From: Phycisphaerales bacterium
GTDB taxonomy: Bacteria > Planctomycetota > Phycisphaerae > Phycisphaerales > SM1A02
Length of the DNA: 6,030 bases
NCBI GenBank assembly: GCA_007127615.1
Contig: SKZB01000190.1
Span: 1 to 6,030 of the forward strand
Direction of reading: 5' to 3'
Shown here: in pieces, positions 5,926 through 6,030 of the stretch
Layout of the letters: the number at the start of each line of letters is the position of its first letter
Numbering within the stretch: position 1 is the stretch's first letter
The notes under the pieces: generated by a model
What the model was told of the DNA's origin: nothing
Databases searched by the model: none
The model's input: only the letters and a program-made list of their open reading frames with translations
Translations under genes and position numbers: made by a program

Positions 5926-6030
5926 ACCTTTTCTGAATCCGTGCGGGTCACCTGCGCAGATTCCTGACGCGCCAGAAATGCTTCACGTTTTCAGCGCGAA
6001 GGGCCGTGATTCGATCGGGTTCGGGTGAAC

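Larger units (their letters stand above)
5372..6030. other. Non-coding stretch upstream of the LolA-like gene
   Basis: I see no convincing gene in these ~660 bases. Open frames exist on both strands, but none has a ribosome binding site, a recognisable motif or a protein-like composition; they are rich in Ser, Arg, Pro and Gly. No tRNA or rRNA is visible. The stretch should hold the promoter of the minus-strand gene. Its recognisable contents are a seven-unit 8-nt tandem repeat (5870-5925), a G6/C8 imperfect stem (5728-5775) and a small TTCTGC/GCAGAA hairpin (5561-5576). Confidence 0.6.

Noticed and set aside
5438..5982. Three copies of AGAAATGC (5438, 5593, 5974)
   Set aside because: Only eight bases are shared, the flanks differ, and spacing and context are irregular. 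It is too short to call a repeat.
5597..6028. 143-residue plus-strand open frame in the right-hand tail
   Set aside because: It has no ribosome binding site. Part of it is the translation of the 8-nt repeat array, and the rest is Ser/Pro/Arg-rich without motifs.

Overview
The window looks like high-GC bacterial chromosome, most plausibly from the Planctomycetota (possibly a Phycisphaerae relative). This is inferred from the style of the thioredoxin and dihydropteroate synthase proteins, the secreted S9 peptidase, and the loosely packed gene order. No rRNA or marker gene confirms it. There is no tRNA, rRNA, CRISPR array, transposase or phage gene.

Positions 1-2122 carry three plus-strand genes. 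The first is the 3' part of an unrecognised gene that runs in from the left edge. Its stop codon overlaps the start of folP (dihydropteroate synthase, folate synthesis) as ATGA, so the two are probably translationally coupled. A 106-base gap with a possible promoter leads to a 109-residue thioredoxin with a WCQPC active site. A strong 11-bp GC hairpin with a T-rich tail ends this unit.

Positions 2123-4412 hold one large plus-strand gene for an exported S9-family serine peptidase (beta-propeller plus alpha/beta-hydrolase, with a complete Ser/Asp/His triad). It starts almost directly after the terminator, has no visible ribosome binding site, and may be read from a leaderless mRNA.

Positions 4468-5358 hold a convergent minus-strand gene for a secreted protein that resembles LolA-like/DUF2092 proteins. 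Its base composition is clearly lower in GC than the peptidase gene. The remaining 670 bases or so (5359-6030) show no convincing gene. They contain a degenerate tandem array of seven 8-nt units on the minus strand and some weak hairpins.

The genes do not form one pathway: folate biosynthesis, cytoplasmic thiol redox, envelope peptide degradation and a probable envelope lipid/lipoprotein-binding protein lie side by side. I see no clear new multi-gene system. The points most worth a second look are the 8-nt tandem array, the possible leaderless peptidase start with its GCTAYYATG promoter element, and the altered loop in the dihydropteroate synthase.
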